Below are positions 22,172-33,112 of a DNA stretch of 64,000 bases, piece after piece. The notes below the pieces were generated by a model. That model was not told the DNA's origin. It made no database searches and saw only the letters and a program-made list of their open reading frames with translations. Made by a program: the position numbers and the translations under genes. How positions within the stretch are numbered: the first letter of the stretch is position 1; every line of letters starts with the position of its first letter. This DNA is from Gaeumannomyces sp. JS-464 (lineage: Eukaryota; Ascomycota; Sordariomycetes; Magnaporthales; Magnaporthaceae): positions 5,394,001-5,458,000 of the forward strand of contig NGZR01000001.1 in the NCBI GenBank assembly GCA_002197995.1, given 5' to 3'.

Positions 22172-24609
22172 ATGTCTGGCAGGAAGCTGGGAGGCGGCAG
22201 GATCTTGGGGAGCGGCAAGGGGCTTGCCCCCCTCCCCAGCCGCCGCCGGCCCATCCTTCCCAGCACCAGCACCAGCAGCAGCGCTTTCCCTTAAACGGCC
22301 ATGCTCTTCCACGAGCCGCGAGCCCGTTCGCGCCGTCGGATGTCAGCACCGTCTCGTCCGGCTCGCAAAATGCGAACCTCATAACCCCGCCGACCTCGTC
22401 AAGTCCGCTACCCGATTTCTCCCAGGACCTCGCCGCCAACATTAGCCTCGGCGCCCCTTCACCCTCTAATGCTGCCTCTGGAGAGCTGGTTTGTCCAATA
22501 TGTCAAGAGGAGATGGTGCGTTTTATATATATATATATATAATATATTAATATTTTTTTTTGCCCGTGGATCCCATCGGTTGGTTGATCTCTGCTAACGC
22601 CACATGGCGGCGCCTTCTTTCAGATGACTCTATTGCAACTCAACAGGTGCTTCTTCCCCAACCTACTCTTTTACAAGCTCCTATGGCGCATTTCTCAGCA
22701 AACCCCCTAACGTATTGCTACCTCTAGGCACATTGACGATATGCACCAAGAGCTACCAGAAGTACAGCAGGACGAAGTCAAGACCTGGTTCGACAAACAA
22801 GTGCTTAAAGCGAAGCGCTTTCAGCCACTGTCTCTCATCAACCAAAGCTCCGCGGGCTAGAGGTGTTCGAATCCAACGAAGACTCCATATTAGCGCAATC
22901 GTTAGGGCCGGGGAACTCACTGGCATCGTCGGTTGGCAATGCGCCCGGGTTCCCAAGAGTTCTGGAGCCTACGGTAGTCGACCCGGACGATCTCATCACC
23001 AAGAAGCACTGGCAGAGGCCCACTGGGGGCGACTCCTGCACGGATCCGACATGCGACCGCCGTATGGGCCCGCTCAGCGGAAGCGTCAACTGCCGGAAAT
23101 GCGGTCGCATCTTTTGTGAGGAGCACACCATGTACCAGATGCGCTTGGCACCCCGGACCGCCGCCCACGACCCTGTGAGGGGCTACTGGTATCGTGTTTG
23201 TGAGACGTGCTACAAGTCACGGGAGGGCTACAACGACCACGCGGGGGTGTTGACGGATCACACGGCGTCTTTTGTCGCGTTGAGGAGGGTGCGGGTGGAG
23301 AGACAGAACCTGGAGATAGCGCGGCTGGAAAAGCGCTTGACGAAACTGACCCAGCTGCTGGCCAGTCCCCCGAAGAGATAGCCGCAGTGGTCAATGGTTC
23401 TGGTGGTGGCGGCGGCATACCTGGCACCGGCGGGTTGCTGTCGGCGAGCTTGGCAGGGCAGAAGGCCCAACGCAAGGCGATCGAGCAGTCTATCGTGACT
23501 TGGGAAGAGGATGCGGCGGTGCCGCGGTGTCCCTTCTGTCAGCAAGAGTTTGGGTCGTGGACTTTCAGGAGACACCACTGTCGCATCTGCGGTAGAGTCG
23601 TCTGTGCAGACCCTCAAACTGGATGCTCGGCCGAGGTCGGGCTGAATGTTGCCACGGCGCGGCAGCAACGAGCCTCAGCCTCGTATACCTCGTCGCTAGG
23701 CGCCGCAAGGCACCCAGGATCTGAGAAGGTGCCGGGCGGCGGCGGCCAAGTCAGCATCGACGTGCGCATGTGTCGAGACTGTTCCCACACCATCTTCTCA
23801 AAGCGCGACGTGGCTGAATCGATCACTGCTAGGCCGCCAGACCAGCGTGCGTACGAGAATCTACGCCAGTTTGAGCGAGGAATCCGCTCCCTGATGCCGT
23901 CATTTCAACGCTCCCTGATGGCCCTACAACCACCAAAGCACGGGGATCTCGACGGAGACAAACCAGCCCCAACCCACGCTCAGATCCAGGAGGCGGCCAA
24001 GATCCGCAAGCGGCTCATGGATGCATTCGCCAAGTACAACCTCGCGGCTAGGAGATTACGGGATCTTCCCACCACAAGTCCGGCGCAAAAGAAACTACAA
24101 ACTGCAGTTTACGCGGCAGCTTCCACATTCCTCCACACTCACATGTTGCCGCTTAAGAGTGTTCCGCAGATGCTTAGGAGTCAATCTTCTGCTTCGTCTT
24201 CGTCGAGCGCCTCTGGGCCTGGCCATCGCAGGTTACTATCTGGGCTCAACAGCGGCTCCGGCCCCAACGGCCACCTATCTCCGCTCCGAAATGGCGAGTC
24301 GGCAATGACGGGCGACTCGATCGGTGACGCGTCGAGTATCGCGGGTAGTGAGGTCAGCACAGCGGCATCGCTGCTGGAAAACGAGGAGAAGGAGCTGCGC
24401 GAGCGACTCGTTGTGCTCGAGGAACAGCGGTTCCTGGTCCAGGAGATGATTAACGGCGCGCGCGGCTCTAGACGGTTCGAGGAGGTTGGAGCACTCTCTG
24501 GCAACCTCGACGAGCTGGACCGTGAGATTGCGACGCTAAGGAAGCAAGTTATCGGGTGGAGGAGAAGTGGGAAGGCCTGTACGCTGCCGGAGGCGGCTCT
24601 CCCAGGTGA
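22172..24609 (+). CDS. pep7-like: Pep7/Vac1-like FYVE zinc-finger protein of endosome-to-vacuole traffic; four frameshifts
   Basis: Endosomal tethering factor binding PtdIns3P and Rab5-type GTPases. Exons 22172-22515, 22624-22646 and 22728-24609. Order: basic/Pro-rich N-terminus; a C2H2-type finger assembled across two introns (CPICQEEM, then RHIDDMH); a first FYVE-like cluster (CTDPTCDRRMG, NCRKCGRIFCEEHT, RVCETCY); a canonical second FYVE domain (PFCQQEFGSWTFRRHHCRICG, with the RRHHCRICG PtdIns3P signature, and MCRDCSHTIF); then helical, coiled-coil sequence ending EEKWEGLYAAGGG. Single bases are lost near 22227-22232 (C run), 22844-22846 (A run), 23367-23371 (C run) and 24554-24556 (G run); adding four gives 2253 nt, 750 residues. 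Intron 1 contains a TA repeat. Confidence 0.87.
22524..22560. repeat. TA dinucleotide repeat and T run inside intron 1 of the FYVE gene
   Basis: A short (TA)n stretch followed by AATATATTAATA and a T tract directly after the splice donor. It is an AT-rich island in otherwise GC-rich sequence and lies wholly within the intron at 22516-22623. Confidence 0.8.
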
Positions 24610-25566
24610 CCAAACTCGGACGACCATTGTCATCGATAAGGCGCGTCATATCAGTATTACTGTCCAGGACCATAAAACAATGCACTCGTCCACAAGGTCA
24701 TGTTGCCGAATACAGCGGCTGAAGGACATGGCTAAGATTTATTTGAACATTCCTACCTACACCATTGAACATGCTCGTGGCAGTGAGAGTGCATGCTTTC
24801 TGATTATGTGATGAAGACCATCTGGCAAGTATTCAAACCCTTTGGCATCACGGAGGTAAAGTCTTCAAGCGTTAGTTTCAGTGGTGGGTGGAGGGTTCCC
24901 GGTCAACATGTGGGAGTCCCGACCTCCTGGACTTGGTTTCATCCATCCTAAAACGCTTCCACCAACCCCGGCCCTTGTCACAATAAAGTAAACCAAGACA
25001 AAAGCCGAGGTAGCTGCCCATAAGTGAGCGGCAAGGCCTATTCTCCCTTGGCGGGCCTGAGACTCGGCCTGTAGGATCTCGCCCCCGTTAGGGCGGTCCA
25101 GCACCCACGAGACAAGACGTAGGAATCGCTGCGTGGGTAGCCCCCCCTTTTTCGATCGCGACCACCCGAAAGGGAGGTTGGGGTCGCCTGGACGTAACCT
25201 GAGTGGCTGAGGCTAATCCGACCACGCTCTCTTCTCCGACTGCAGCTACATTCAGAGTCCCAATAGCTCGTGGGTATCGCCGGGGCGGGCGCTGAACGAC
25301 CGGCGAATTTGGTACAGTGCGGCAAGTTCGTCAAGCCTGAAAATCGTTCAGGGTGGCGATGCCTGGTGCGTCGAAGAGTTAATCCCCGCTGGAAAGTCCG
25401 CGTAAAATCGGTGAGGGTAACTAACAGATGCCTGTCTACAATTTCTGGTGCAGCTTCGGGAGCGACAGGGTCTGCGGGTGCCGGATTTTCTTGGCTGGTT
25501 TTTTTCAGTCCCGCCTCGGCCGTTTCGAGCTGTCAGAGAATCGATGTACTCCTCAGCACCAGGTCC
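24610..25566. other. Convergent 3' intergenic region
   Basis: Sequence after the restored stop of the FYVE gene stays open for about 200 bp but loses coding character. The rest up to the minus-strand kinetochore gene holds no recognisable protein or RNA gene. Confidence 0.5.
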
Positions 25567-26853
25567 TCAGGTAGCATCGACTGCAGAGTGGCGTGCGCAT
25601 AGCCTGAGCAGCAGGTTGTGCACCGCCTCAGCCTCCCTGCCCCACCCGCTGTCCTCGTCGTCACTGCCGCCTGATGAGGGCTTGGATAACTTGAGTCTGC
25701 CCTCGGAGAGGACGAACCCGCCGCAGGATATGCGTACGACTTGCACGGTGCTGTGGTGAATGTTGAGAGCGAGGTGGTGTTGGAGGTACCGCGCAAGCCC
25801 GGCGGTGAAAGGTCCCGGGGCAAGACCGTCTTGTGTTGACGGCTCCTCCTCCTCCAGCACACCTTTCCCGTGTGCGACGAAACGGGCCAGATCAGTCGCC
25901 GGGAGGGTGAGCTCGAGGGTCCTGAGGCCGGGGGCGTTCTGCTGCTGCTGCTGCTCCTGCTTCTCCACGTCAGTGCTGCCGCCGGTCGCAGAAGGAGTCA
26001 GGCGGAATGCGAGAGTGAGGACGACGTCTTTCCTCAGAGTGGGGGATGCTGCGGGAGCCTCGTCGTCGTCGTCGTCGTCGTCGCCGCCCAGGCCCACGTC
26101 GCGCACCCAGCCCTCCCACGCGGCCAGCAGGACCGGCCCGGGGAGGGAGAGGGGGCTAACGCGGCAGTCGAACTCGCGGGCCAGGAAGCCGAGCACGGCG
26201 AGGCGCAGGGCGGGCGGCATGCGCACCAGGACCAGAGGCAGATGCAGGAACCCGGCCGGCTGCGGCGAGGAGTCGTCGGCGGGCGGGAGGAACAACGCCT
26301 CGCAGCGGCCGGCCTCGTACTGGAGCGTCAGGAGCAGGCCGCGCGGTCGTCGTTGGTTCTCGGTTTCGCTGTCGCCGTCGTCGTCGGCGACGGCGAGGCG
26401 CGCCCACGCGAGGGTGGCGAGGGTCAGGGCGCCGTAGCGAGCGCCGCTGCCGCCGTCGGGGTTAGAGGCGCCCGGAAGTCGGACCTGGACGCCGCGCACG
26501 ACGTCGCCGACCAAGGCGTCGCGGAGCGAGGCGGCGACGCGGGCCAGGCGGTCGGCGGTCAGGGGCTGCGGTCCGACGTGGAGAGGGGAGGCGCGGTAGG
26601 TGTGGAAGGTGGTGTTGAAGAGGGGCAGCTTGGGGAGGTCCGCCGCGTCGTCGTCGGCGCCCGAGGTGATGGAGGCCTCGACGGTGGTGTTGTCGCCGTT
26701 GTTCGCGGCAGTTGGGGGCGCGGCGGGCGCTGTGGCTGGTGGCGCTGGCGGTGGTGGTGACGCCCGTCGGCGGCGCCGGGCGGGGTTCTGCGGCGCGCTT
26801 GGTTTGGCTGATGGTTTCTGACGCGCGCGGGCGCGCAGCGGTGGCCGAGGCAT
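25567..26853 (-). CDS. fta1-like: Fta1/CENP-L-like kinetochore protein (Sim4 complex)
   Basis: Probable inner-kinetochore CCAN subunit. The conserved entry motif is PLFNTTFHTYRASPLHVGPQ followed by LTADRLARVAASLRDALVGD and VVRGVQVRL, which I recognise as the CENP-L/Fta1 N-terminal domain. I start at 26853 (MPRPPLRARARQ), giving 428 residues; the frame is open 66 codons further upstream without a better start. The N-terminal 60 residues are basic and Pro/Ala-rich. The middle has a run of aspartates encoded by repeated GAC (on the plus strand GTC repeats near 26059-26086) and a Gln/Glu patch. The C-terminus (LARYLQHHLALNIHHSTVQVVRI) fits the second half of the fold. No intron, intact. Family call is from remembered consensus; a profile search would settle it. 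Confidence 0.72.
   Translation of the reverse strand: MPRPPLRARARQKPSAKPSAPQNPARRRRRASPPPPAPPATAPAAPPTAANNGDNTTVEASITSGADDDAADLPKLPLFNTTFHTYRASPLHVGPQPLTADRLARVAASLRDALVGDVVRGVQVRLPGASNPDGGSGARYGALTLATLAWARLAVADDDGDSETENQRRPRGLLLTLQYEAGRCEALFLPPADDSSPQPAGFLHLPLVLVRMPPALRLAVLGFLAREFDCRVSPLSLPGPVLLAAWEGWVRDVGLGGDDDDDDDEAPAASPTLRKDVVLTLAFRLTPSATGGSTDVEKQEQQQQQNAPGLRTLELTLPATDLARFVAHGKGVLEEEEPSTQDGLAPGPFTAGLARYLQHHLALNIHHSTVQVVRISCGGFVLSEGRLKLSKPSSGGSDDEDSGWGREAEAVHNLLLRLCARHSAVDAT
26059..26086. repeat. GTC/GAC trinucleotide repeat encoding an Asp run
   Basis: Tandem GTC triplets on the plus strand encode consecutive aspartates in the minus-strand kinetochore-like protein, in a loop between conserved blocks. 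Such tracts vary in length between strains. Confidence 0.8.
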
Positions 26854-28001
26854 TGTTCTTCGTATTTTTTGCACTCGGATGTGAACACTCGCGACGGCGA
26901 GCAATTTGAAACGAATGCCAGCAGGTCTTCCCCTCAGCCCCGGGTGGCCGCGCGTAGAGCATGGAATAAGCAAATCGCAAAATGGCCCAGCAATGGTTGA
27001 TGCGCGTGGGGCTCGGGGCGCGTCGCTCGAATCGAGAAACAACACGCGCATTCACGTGATGTGTGAGAACGGTGCGCAGGATTCCACCAACAAGGATTAC
27101 GTAACCAAATCACAAAGCTTTTCGTTGTCTGTTTTCTCCCCTTATGAAGTCTGACCGGCCTGGAATCCAGTAAGCAGGCGAGCAAGCGCCTCTTCGTAAC
27201 CATTACCAGTCCGCAGTCTCATCGTTGCTCGCCATTGAGGTTATGGGCTTTCCCCCGCACACCCTGGGGCTTGATCCTCTGAGAAACCAAGCAACGAGGC
27301 CAACTGTTCTCGGCCCCAACACAGGGGTCACCCCTGACCATTGACCGGCCTGGCGAACACAATATTCTGGAGACCCCAGATTAGGAGACCCGGACGATTG
27401 TCGCAGCACACAGAGCTCAGACTGGCCGTGCCGCTAATTGAGCGCGTGTGCAAACCCGTGTTATTTTAATATGCGCTTCAAACCCAAACTAGGCGTTTCC
27501 ACGCGTATCGCAAGCAAAAAAATCTACCAATGTCGTCCACGCAACTCAGAAAAGAGTGCTCATCACCAGGGACACCATCCTTTAGCCGGCCGCCTTATCA
27601 CGGGCTGGGGCTGCCAATGTGGGGTTTATAGCGAGCATCCTATTCCGGCCATGGGCCATCTTGGCATCTCCAACGCTGTGGCCCCGGCGACGTCGACCTT
27701 CCCGATGCGACCTGCGATCCGCATCAGCGACGCTCGGCGTCCGGGAAACGCTCCCGGGGCAGGTCCTGGCAGCCTCTTTCCCGCCCTCACCGTCGGGCCC
27801 TGCAGTGGAACGCTGACGGCGTAGCTATTTAATATGAGGCCGGCCTGTCGCAAAATGACGCGTCCGGCCGTCCCTCCTTCCTTGCCCCTTTAGCCACTTC
27901 TCCCCTTGTTGGCCTGCACCCTCCCATTGATCCCGAGAGGAACCGGCTCAGCACCCTCTCCCAGCTTTTGACGGTCAACCAAGGCGCGCCAAGCTGCCGA
28001 A
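26854..28001. other. Divergent promoter region
   Basis: About 1.1 kb between the kinetochore-like gene and the aminopeptidase gene. A TATTTAATATGA element near 27825 lies about 175 bp upstream of the peptidase start and is a possible TATA-like element. No gene supported inside. Confidence 0.5.
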
Positions 28002-29682
28002 ATGAGGTTCGGATACAGGAGGACGGCTTCGGCCGCGGCAGCGCTGCTGTCGCTGGCGGCCGCCGTTGCGGGACAGAAGGTCTGCAAGCCCAAGGTCGAC
28101 TCGGCCAAACTGCAGGCGGACATCACGGTCGGCAACCTGATGAAGAACCTGCAGGTGCTCAACGACCTTGCCTACGCCAACGGCGGCAACCGCGCCTTTG
28201 GTCTGCCCGGAAACCAAGCGACCGTCGACTACATCTTCGACCGCGTCTCCAACGTCCCCGGCACCAAGGCCTGGAAGCAGGAGTTCGAGGCACTTTTCAA
28301 CCTCGTCACCTCCATCAAGCTTACCATCGCTGGCGCGGACACGTACGTGTATGGCTTGACCTACAGCCCTTCGACCAGCGAGGAGGGCATCACGGCAGAT
28401 CTCGTCCTGGGACCCGAGGGCGCTGCAGGCTGCGACTTGGCCAACTACAGTGGACTGGACGTGGCCGGCAAGATTGTGCTCATTGACCGCTTCCGCTGCC
28501 CGACCGGAGGTACTCTCGCGGGCCGCGTCCTGCCGGCATCCAAGGCCGGCGCTGCTGCCGTCATTGTTTACAGCGACGTCGAGACCAAAGTCACAGCCGG
28601 CTCGCTGAGCGCCCCGTCGAGCGAGTTCAAGCCTGCTGGATTTATTAACCGCGTCGATGGTTTGGCGGCCAAGGCGCGGATCCAGGCCGGGGAGAAGATC
28701 TCGGTTTACTTCCAGCAGACTCAGCTGCTCGAGAGCCGCAAGACCCACAACATCTTCGTCGAGACCGAGGATGGCGACCCCAACAACGTTATCGTCCTGG
28801 GCGCTCACCACGATAGTGTGCAAGCTGGGCCTGGCATCAATGACGACGGCAAGTTCTCCCGCCTTTTCTGCTCCATACTTTGCAGTTGACGTTGCAAGAA
28901 GACCGGCGGCTAACATAACCCCCTGATGACTACAGCCTCCGGATCCTCGCTGCTGATTGAGCTTTTCCACGCCTTTACCAAGTACAGGGCCAAGAACAAG
29001 GTGCGGTTTTCCTGGTGGGCCGCTGAGGAGAACGGCCTTGTCGGATCCAGGCACTACTGCAACTCCCTCAACGCCACCGAGATCAACAAGATCCTGGCTT
29101 ATCTGGTAAGCGCACCAAGGAATCCGCATTTCGCTAGTCTCTCCACCACTAGACAACAACCACAGGGCACCAAACTGACATTGGGAAATCCAGAACTTCG
29201 ATATGCAAGCTCGCGGACGGATCGGCGTGTCGGACAGCGACGGCCGCGCGTTCGGCAGTGTCGCCCCGAAAGGGTCCGAGGTCATCCAGCAGACCTACCT
29301 GGACCACTTCGCGGCACAGGGTGTCCAGGTCACCCCCCGCGTCCTGACGAACGGCTCCGACTACGCCTCCTTCTGGCAGATCCTGAACAAGCCCTTTGGC
29401 TTCCTTCAGACCGGCATCCTGCCTAGCGAGGATCCTTGCTATCATCAGGCGTGCGACAACATCACCAACATCCAGCCGGAGCTCCTGCTCCTCAACGCGC
29501 GCGCCGCCGCGCACCAGCTTACCGTTTTGTCGCTTAATGGCACCTCGCTGATCCCCAAAACCCTGGTGGACGAGACCAAGCTGGCCGAGGTCAGGAAGAG
29601 GACGCTGATGCCCACCTTTATGCAGCTGGAAGACTTGCAGGCCATGGGCGAGACTCACATGGGGTGCGGCCATGATATCTGA
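28002..29682 (+). CDS. Secreted M28 aminopeptidase (aminopeptidase Y-like) with PA domain
   Basis: Zinc-dependent exopeptidase removing N-terminal residues from peptides, secreted or vacuolar. Exons 28002-28848, 28936-29105 and 29194-29682 total 1506 nt, 501 residues, intact. Signal peptide at the N-terminus (Ala/Leu-rich, ending AAAVAGQ). A protease-associated domain spans about residues 130-220 (DLVLGPEGAAGCDLANYSG, GAAAVIVYSD). Zinc ligands appear in GAHHDSVQAGPGINDD, WWAAEENGLVGS and the LNFDM region; SEDPCYHQACDN is the last ligand region with its disulfide pair. Exon 1 ends at a GC donor (GCAAGT), the only join that keeps frame, giving GINDDASG. Several N-x-S/T sites are present. AATAAA lies at 29719. 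Confidence 0.9.
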
Positions 29683-31342
29683 TAAGTCTGCAGGATATGC
29701 CATGTGCGACTAAATACAAATAAATAAAATCTTGTCACTTGAAAACGTTGTTCAGGAGGGACAGAATTAATCTCCTAGCAAGACGAGCACGAGTGCAAGT
29801 GAGAGCTCGACGGAAGAGCACGACCAGACCCACATTTATTCGCCGGCTACAAGAGAGACGCCAAGGCCGATGTATCCAGGAGTTCACGCAGCCATTCGGT
29901 CCAGCCCGGAACAACCTTGACCGTCTTTTCCATACAGCAATGACAACTTCCAGTCCCTTGTTACTACGAATTAGAGAGATATTGCTTACGCGTTCTCTAT
30001 CTCTTGCCCTGTTAATTACTCTGTTGCTACTGCTGTCTTTTTCAACAAGTCCTTCGAGCACCTTGTCCGTCGCCTGTTGGCTTTTTCTCTAATGCTCTGC
30101 GCTAATGATGATCTCTCTGCCTCCGTGTAGCTTACTTACCTAAACATTTCCTGGGCAACTATACGGCAGGCAGAATCTCCCCAGGTGCCGACTCGTATTT
30201 ACACACCTGGTGGCCGCGGCCAAGGGATCTTCAGGTACAAGAATGATGCGGTATTTGGCAGGAATTAGTTAAACAAAGACGAAAACTAGTCGTCGTCAGT
30301 GTTTGGGCCCAGTGGCTCAGGAAAGTATTGGTGACCACTCCGACTTCATCACTGTCAACGGGCAGAATGCGCTAACTGGCCGGCGCTACTTACGAGCCGT
30401 GCGGGGTTTAAAGATGACGAAGGAGGCAAGAGCTCTAGTTTCGGGTCATCGAATCGGCATTTAAAAACAGCACAGCCTGGTGCAGGTTAAACGTTCTTCC
30501 ACGCGCTAACGAGACTTGTCCGGGAGCAAACAAGGACGAGGCGACGGGCTGCGGATGAGAAGGCCAAAAGATGTCAGCTAGGCACAGGACCGAATCGAAT
30601 TTCTAGGAGGAAAGAAATTCGCGGTTTCGGTTCCCGGAGAAGCTCGGCCGGGATCGGATGGCCGAGGAGGTCGGAGCGTGGAAAGTAATGCACGCTGTTT
30701 CTGATCTGATGAAGAACTAGGGGTGCACCCGGGGCCCAGGGGAGAGGGACAGCCGGGTCTAACAGGCGTGCAATGCTAAATTGTAGAGGTTATTCCCGTC
30801 ACTTCCCCCAATGCCTGGGCGAGCCGCTCGATCCGCAAATCCCGGACCCAGACATGGCAGGCAGCCTGCCACCAATCATCAATGGCAAGGCAGCCGAAGG
30901 GGAGGGTCATGACACCTCCCAGGCGATAGGACCAGCCTGCATGAACCAGATTCGGCGGTATCGCAAGAAGTGGCGGAAGAAGGTCGGGTTTTGCTCCCAA
31001 CAGCCGACCGCGGAGCAAACATGACACACACAAACAGAAGAGCGGGCGTGGGCTGGAGCCTCCCTGGTGGAGAGTATCATCTGCTGTGGATCAAATGCTC
31101 CAGGTGGTCATCCCCAGCAGAGAAAGGGGTCGGCCGGTGCCGAACGTCCTTGTATGCTGTGGCCCACCTCTCATTTTGGATGATGGGGAAAGAGAAAGAA
31201 AAAAAAAATACCATAAGAATCGAAGGTCTCGCGAAGTTCTAAAGGATTCGTATCTGCGCGGGCTGCCCATGCTAAGAAAGAAAAATTTTCGGAAAGCGGG
31301 CTATGAAAGAGTCAGACCTCATGAGTTTAGCGGTATGACACC
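29683..31342. other. 1.7-kb intergenic region
   Basis: Holds the 3' end of the peptidase gene and the upstream region of the MFS gene at 31343. All open frames are short and unconvincing; A-rich runs occur near 31200 and 31285. No tRNA or repeat unit recognised. Confidence 0.5.
29719..29728 (+). terminator. Polyadenylation signal (overlapping AATAAA)
   Basis: Two overlapping AATAAA hexamers start 37 nt after the aminopeptidase stop codon, an expected spacing for a fungal 3' end. Confidence 0.5.
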
Positions 31343-32841
31343 ATGGAGATAAAGCACGACGACAAGATTGCAAGAGGCAGCGACCTCTCGTCAACGACAG
31401 ACGTTTCTGTGTCCGGGATCGACAACTCAAGCACCGAAAAGCCCGAAACCGGACTACCGCCAGTATCCGAGGCTGCCGCGGAGACGGCTGCAGCGCCCGA
31501 CGTCGACGATATCCCGAACGGGGGTTTAAAAGCATGGCTACAGGTCGTTGGTGCCTTTTTCATCTTCTTCAACTCTTGGTAGGCCCCCGTCAAGCCAATT
31601 TTTAATGCATTAGTTGGAACGCAGCAGACATGCCGCTAGCGAGTCGGTTTAGCGGAAGACGAGGAAAAGGAAGAACAGGCTGACAAATTATCAAACGATT
31701 CAGGGGTATCGTTAGTACTTTTGGAGTTTTCCAAACATATTATGAGGCCAACCTTCTCAGGGACTCGACGCCGGCCGCCATCTCCTGGATAGGGTCGGTC
31801 CAGGGGGCTCTGCTGCTGGGCTGCGGCGGCCTGGCCGGCCCCCTCTTCGACGCCGGCTACTTCCGGGCGCTGATCGCGACGGGGACGGTCCTCATCTCCT
31901 TCGGCTTCATGATGACGAGCCTGGCGTCCGAGTACTGGCACGTCCTGCTGGGGCAGGGCTTCTGCGTCGGCCTCGGCGCCGGCTGCCTGGTCGTGCCCGG
32001 GCTCTCGGTGCTGCCGCAGTACTTTGGCCCGTCGAGGCGGGCGCTGGTGGTGGGCATCTCCGTCGTGGGCAGCAGCATCGGCGGCGTCGTGTACCCGCTC
32101 GTCTTCAACGGCGTCATCTCTCGCATCGGCTTCCCCTGGACGAGCCGGCTGTTTGGCTTCATCTCGCTGGCGACGTGCTCCGTCACCGTGGCGGCGATGC
32201 GCACGCGCGTCAAGCCGCGGCGGGTGCGGTCGCTCTTCGACCCAAAGTCGTTCCGCGAGCCGCCGTACCTGTTTTTCTGCGCGGCCATGTTCTGTTCCAA
32301 CTTTGGCTTTTTCGTGCCGATTTTTTACCTGCAGACGTACGCGCTGGGCCACGGCATGGCGCACGCGCGCGGCCTCGCGCTGAACCTCATCGCCATCCTC
32401 AATGGCGCGTCCGTGGCCGGCCGGCTCGCGCCGTCGCTGGTGACGCCGCGCATCGGGCCGCTCAACACCATGATCGCGGTGGCCGCCATGGCGGGCGCGG
32501 TCGCGTTCGGCTGGACCGGGGTCAGGGACGTGGCGGGCAACGTGGCGTTTACCGTCCTGTACGGCTTCTTCAGCGGCGGCATCGTCTCGCTGCCGCCGGT
32601 GGTGCTGACATCCATCACCGAGGACCTGTCCTTCCTCGGCGCGAGGATGGGCACGTCCTTCCTGTTCAACGCGGCAGGGTCGCTGTGCGGGCCGCCCATC
32701 GCGGGAACCATCCTGAGGGCGCAGAATGGCGAGTACCTGGGCCTGCAGCTGTTTGCGGCAGTCGCCATCAGCGGAACCTCGCTCTGTTTGTTGGCTGCTC
32801 GGGTGGCAAGAGCAGGACCGGGCTTGGCAGTCAAGGTGTGA
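31343..32841 (+). CDS. MFS transporter, monocarboxylate-porter type
   Basis: Twelve-helix major-facilitator carrier of the fungal monocarboxylate transporter-like group (which also includes riboflavin and siderophore-type importers). Exons 31343-31578 and 31704-32841 give 1374 nt, 457 residues, intact. A polar acidic N-terminal tail of about 60 residues precedes the motif GGLKAWLQVVGAFFIFFNSWG (helix 1, split by the intron at the Trp codon) and STFGVFQTYYE, both hallmarks of this group. WIGSVQGALLL, VLLGQGFCVGLGAGCLVVPGL and LPQYFGPSRRALVVGI follow. The second half has FLFNAAGSLCGPPIAG. Substrate cannot be assigned. Confidence 0.88.
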
Positions 32842-33112
32842 GGAAGGGAACGCCACGCCTAAAGAAGGTTGGGGGGGTCCCTCTTCCCTCTTCTCCTTCC
32901 TTGCCATTTCGTGTTCTGGTATTTACGATGGAATCCGAGAGACGACCCCTCCTAAAGAAATTGATAGAGACAAAGGTACTGCAGGTCAAATAGAACATCA
33001 GCAGCTCACTTCCGATTCACGACATACCTCGTATCCAGTAGCAAGATTCCCCCGCATACCGCCAACAGCTTGATACTTCGGTTCCTTCCCTCCTCTCCGA
33101 ACAGCAACCAAG
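32842..33112. other. Short intergenic spacer
   Basis: Only 271 bp separate the MFS stop from the next start on the same strand. It holds a pyrimidine-rich stretch at 32878-32905 and no gene. Confidence 0.5.
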
